Shown: in pieces, positions 60,582-64,000 of the stretch
Position numbering within the stretch: the first letter of the stretch is position 1
Layout of the letters: each line of letters starts with the position of its first letter
Source: Lepiota brunneoincarnata
Lineage: Eukaryota; Basidiomycota; Agaricomycetes; Agaricales; Agaricaceae
Direction of reading: 5' to 3'
Length of the DNA stretch: 64,000 bases
Assembly: GCA_023014365.1 (NCBI GenBank)
Contig: JAEBUN010000004.1
Location: 1,178,001-1,242,000 of the forward strand
The notes under the pieces: model-generated
Databases searched by the model: none
Seen by the model: only the letters and a program-made list of their open reading frames with translations
What the model was told of the DNA's origin: nothing
Position numbers and translations under genes: made by a program

Positions 60582-62444
60582 CTATTCTAGAACTTTTCCT
60601 GGATTCATGATACCGTTGGGATCAAATACCCGTTTAATCTCCTTCATCAGCGCGATGCTAACATCGTCCTTTGAGTAATGAAGGGCATGAGTCTTCTGGA
60701 AGCCGATACCGTGCTCAGCCGAAACCGAACCGCGGTATGATGCTGAGCACGGTTAGCGGGTCGTGGATATGAAGAGATGCTGAAATACGCACAAACAACT
60801 TCGTAAATATACGGCTCGAGGGCGGTTTGAATCTCAGGGCAGGTAAGCATCTGCAACTATGTTTAGATGGAGATTGCCTAGAAACCCGATATTAATAGTG
60901 CCAGGACTGGAGTAGTCGCATGTTGCATACCATCACCAATATGACCATAGCCCAAGACATGTTTTACGGCCTTATCATGGAGCAGACCTTTTGACCTCAA
61001 GTGTTCCCGAGTACCATCGACGACATCTTTGAATGATGAGAGAGGAACCGAGATATCATATTTATACGCCTTTCCCTCCTTCGATACAGCCTCAGTCACA
61101 CCTTCGCGGAGCGCCCATAATGAGGAAAACTGCGCGGGAGATTGCGACAGCACCCCCGTATTAATTAAAGGTTCTTTGGCTTCGAGGAGGCCTTCCAGGA
61201 GGGTTGCAAGTTTCTATCCTCGTAATGGTTACCAGTGATCACGTGAGTAAAGGAAGCCTTATTACCTCTTCATCGTGCTCCCGTTTACCGCCGCTTGTCT
61301 CAACGAGAACAAAGCATTCTGCGCCCTCAATATCTTCATCACTCAGAGCGCGGCCCTGTCCATGCTTGACAGCAAGATTGTAGGCGGTGCGGTCGATGAA
61401 TTCGAAAGCGGAAAGGAATCTCGGAGAGTTGTCTCTTGACAGTTTGGTAAAGGGGAAGCACATTTTTGAATGAGGGAAGGGCCAGTATCACGTTGTTGGA
61501 AGCTTGAGGTGCTGGCGGTGTCAGGATGGAAATACCAGTAACGATACCCAGAGTTCCCTCAGCGCCAATGAAGAGCTGCTTGATGTCATAACCTGCAGAG
61601 GGTAGTCGATCAATATGTCAAATGGGGAACAGATATCCCATTTTCGCTGACCCGTGTTATCCTTGCGCAAAGTGGTCAACTGGTCCAAGATGGTGCCATC
61701 AGGAAGAACGACCTCCAGTCCCAGGATTGTACCATGTAGCGAGCCGTAGCGAAGGAGTCGAAGTCCGCCGGCATTGGTCGAAACGTTGCCACCTATTTGA
61801 CAGCTTCATAGTCTGGTTGGGCGCTGTGATCCCGAGAATACATGATCTACTGCGCACCTTCCCTTGGCGCCGAGGTCAATGGGCATGATGTGATTGTGAG
61901 GCGCGACATAATCCGTCAAAGATTGAAGAACACAACCAGCATCTGCCACCAAAATCCCTGTGTGACAGAAAACAGATGAATATTGTATTCTTTGTATGGA
62001 AGGGTAATGGGGAAATTGACCAGATACAGGGTCGAAGGTCCGTACTTTACTCATGTTGGACAACGAAAGTATAAGTTCGTCCTTGACCGGCACGCTGCCC
62101 CCGACGAGACCTGTGTTTCCACCCTGCGGCACAACACCAATTCTCCGTTGGTTGCACCACCGTAAGATTTCGCTAACCTGCTGCGTGGTTTTTGGCTTAA
62201 GGACGGTTGTTGAGCAACCACGGAAGCGACCCATCCAGTCTACATTGTACTGGTCAAGTTCATCTGGAGACGAAGCAACCGGAGAGAGGGTGGAGAGGAT
62301 GGAAGAAGACGGAATGAACTTTGCAAAGTGAGCGAGATCGTCAGATGTGACCGAGTTGAGTCGGGGCGAGGTTGCTGCTGTTGCGAACTGGGCTCGACAA
62401 GTCCGAATGGAGAAGTGCCTACCGAGCAGTCGCACAGAGAGCAT
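60582..62444 (-). CDS. DLD2: D-2-hydroxyglutarate dehydrogenase (FAD, mitochondrial)
   Basis: FAD-linked oxidase oxidising D-2-hydroxyglutarate (or D-lactate). N-terminus [20 protein letters not shown] is a mitochondrial presequence. The FAD-binding domain has [60 protein letters not shown] and [20 protein letters not shown]. The C-terminal half has SALRSLDxR-like elements, [51 protein letters not shown] and [13 protein letters not shown]. At 60837-60839 (CCC on the minus strand) the frame moves +1 inside [19 protein letters not shown]; removing one C restores it. A 25-nt intron is possible but would delete conserved residues. Stop at 60582-60584. DLD2/D2HGDH is favoured over DLD1 by the sequence. 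Confidence 0.9.
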
Positions 62445-62689
62445 CTTATGGAGAAGTTTGGGCGGACAAGATGGGTGCCAGGAATAAACTGGAGCGCTGA
62501 GCAGAGGGATGCTAATTTTGGTGGCGTGGGAATGTAGGGAAGGGGGGGGATTTTCTTCTGCCCTGGTTAACTTAAATTCTGACCAATAATCTCAATTTCC
62601 AATTTCCATCCCCATGTCCCCTTGGACGAACGACTGACTGACAGTCCGTCCGTCCTCCCATAGCCCTCCATACTCCTTCACTCGCCTCA

Positions 62690-64000
62690 ATGGCTACTAT
62701 CAACGACCCCGACGACCGCTCAAGTGACGTTCATGTCCCCCTCGATCCTGCGCGTTTCGCGATTGCACGGGACATCGAGGAAGTCCAAGTCCCCAATTCT
62801 GTGCTGGACACCGGACTGGTAGACGGCGTCAAAATTGCCGCAGAGCATACCAAACAGGATAGCAGTCCTCTCCTCTCCTCGAGTCGGGGGGCATCCCTCT
62901 CCACCAGTCCTGACCAGGTCTCCGACGCTGCAAGCGTCCACAGTATGCCTGCTGTCCACATATCGGAGCCAACGCCTTCAGATCCACAGCGTCCTTCCAC
63001 CGCTTCGCCAGGTCTGTCTGCACCCCAGTTGCCTAGCCGCCCTGTCTCGGCCGTCCCTCCGACAAGTCCACCAACCCCGCAGCTAGAAAGTAGCACTCTT
63101 TCTCAACAGCAACGTAGGGCTCGGCATCGATCCGCAATAGAAGTCGGTCTTCCTCTACAATTATTCTCAGCCGTTCCTCATTTTGTCCAACTTTTCACAG
63201 GTCCGGTCTTCCAACAGGCTCTCCGGCTTCTTCAACAGCCTCATCCATCGTCGTGACGGACCACCAAACCCGTCTGTCCGCGAGGCCATAGATGAGGATC
63301 AGAGTGCGACCAAGCTGAGCACTGATAAAACCTCCCGCTCCTCCTCCCCTTCTCCTGCATCAACAGTGACCCCACCACCCCCACTCCCACCCCCCACCCT
63401 TCAGGAGCTGGGTCTATCTTTGTCTGCCCTAACAGCTGACCTCACTCCGGCCCATTTTACTACGCCTCCTACAAGCGGTACATTCTTGGCTCCCCATTAT
63501 CTGCTATTATGCCACGCTCAAGGTCTAGACGTCCTCCCTCTTGTATCACCTCCAGCACCTCAGCCATATGCACTTGTGAGACGGGTAGCATTCAAGAGTG
63601 CCGTGGTAATGGAACACCGCGGTGTCTTGGTTGCGATAGCTGGAAGAAGGGATGGTGTTCGTGTGTACGCACTTGAAGAAGTGAAAAAGGCGATTGAGTG
63701 GCGGATGGATGTTGAGATACGGAGAGAGCGTGAACGCCTGCGCAGGGAAGCGGCAAAAAAGAATGCCATGCGGAGTGAAAGCGACATGCGTGATTCTGCA
63801 GAAAAAGTGCGAAAGGCAAGTCTTTCAACGCCCCCCCCAATGGTCAATTTGAACTCCCATGTTATCCGCAAGAGTTCACATGGGAACCTGCCCTCTATTC
63901 CTTCGTCACCGCCCCCACTAATACCTCGCGCTCCACGGACTCCAACCCGAAAGTCTCGGCTGCCTTCATTGCGGGTGCCTCCCCCAATCCCTCAAGAGTC
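62690..64000 (+). CDS. CNH-domain protein (3'-truncated by window)
   Basis: 5' part of a gene running off the window. Exon 1 from ATG 62690 (MATINDPDDRSSDVHVPLDP) encodes a Ser/Pro-rich region. A 58-nt intron (about 63142-63199) joins it to VRSSNRLSGFFNSLIHRRDG, then a Pro-rich linker and LQELGLSLSALTADLTPAHF. The segment ALVRRVAFKSAVVMEHRGVL, VAIAGRRDGVRVYALEEVKK looks like the start of a CNH (citron homology) propeller, as in Rho GEFs, MAP4K kinases and Vps39/Vam6-type proteins. A charged helix (EIRRERERLRREAAKKNAMR) and more Ser/Pro sequence follow. Which type it is cannot be told from this part. Divergent from D2HGDH (245 bp). Confidence 0.75.

Overview
The window looks like nuclear DNA from a filamentous basidiomycete, most likely an Agaricomycete. 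Genes sit close together on both strands and are cut by many GT-AG introns of about 45-65 nt. Proteins read across these introns match fungal families, including a GH74 enzyme with a fungal CBM1, fungal TVP23, DLT1, ITC1 and MMM1, and a quelling-type RNA-dependent RNA polymerase. The species is not determined. I support 31 protein-coding genes, two of them cut by the window edges. I see no convincing tRNA, rRNA, transposon or CRISPR array.

Layout. 1-4.7 kb: the 3' end of a secreted GH74 xyloglucanase, an orphan multi-pass membrane protein, and Golgi TVP23. 5.4-13.1 kb: a MAP-kinase-type dual-specificity phosphatase, NADH-cytochrome b5 reductase, DLT1 and a secreted CAP/PR-1 protein. 13.3-20 kb: a compact housekeeping block with a conserved unknown, EMC7, UTP23, polyubiquitin, WDR5/SWD3 and eIF3k. 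21-30.6 kb: ITC1 (ISWI partner), a Gfo/Idh/MocA oxidoreductase and a G1-type cyclin. 30.6-34.3 kb: the largest gene-free stretch (3.7 kb). 34.3-45.5 kb: a large eIF4E-binding protein, a LYRM2-like protein, the RdRP, SmD2 and Pescadillo. 45.8-54.9 kb: a Sec7-PH ArfGEF, an orphan low-complexity protein, RPB8, a small hydrolase-like protein and MMM1. 55-64 kb: a tubulin-tyrosine-ligase-family protein, CDK11, RAP1, D-2-hydroxyglutarate dehydrogenase and the 5' part of a CNH-domain protein.

The genes do not form one pathway. Recurring themes are RNA and ribosome metabolism (UTP23, PES1, SmD2, RPB8, eIF3k, the eIF4E-binding protein, RdRP), chromatin and telomeres (ITC1, WDR5, RAP1), cell cycle and signalling (cyclin, CDK11, DSP, Sec7 GEF) and ER/mitochondrial membranes (EMC7, TVP23, MMM1, LYRM2). 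Ten head-to-head pairs share promoters, seven of them 71-164 bp long. The most checkable oddities are two probable GC-AG introns, exons of 3, 5 and 10 nt, several apparent +1 frameshifts (clearest in CDK11 and D2HGDH, probably homopolymer base errors but worth testing), and two intergenic stretches that could fold as structured RNA. I did not find a clearly new multi-gene system.
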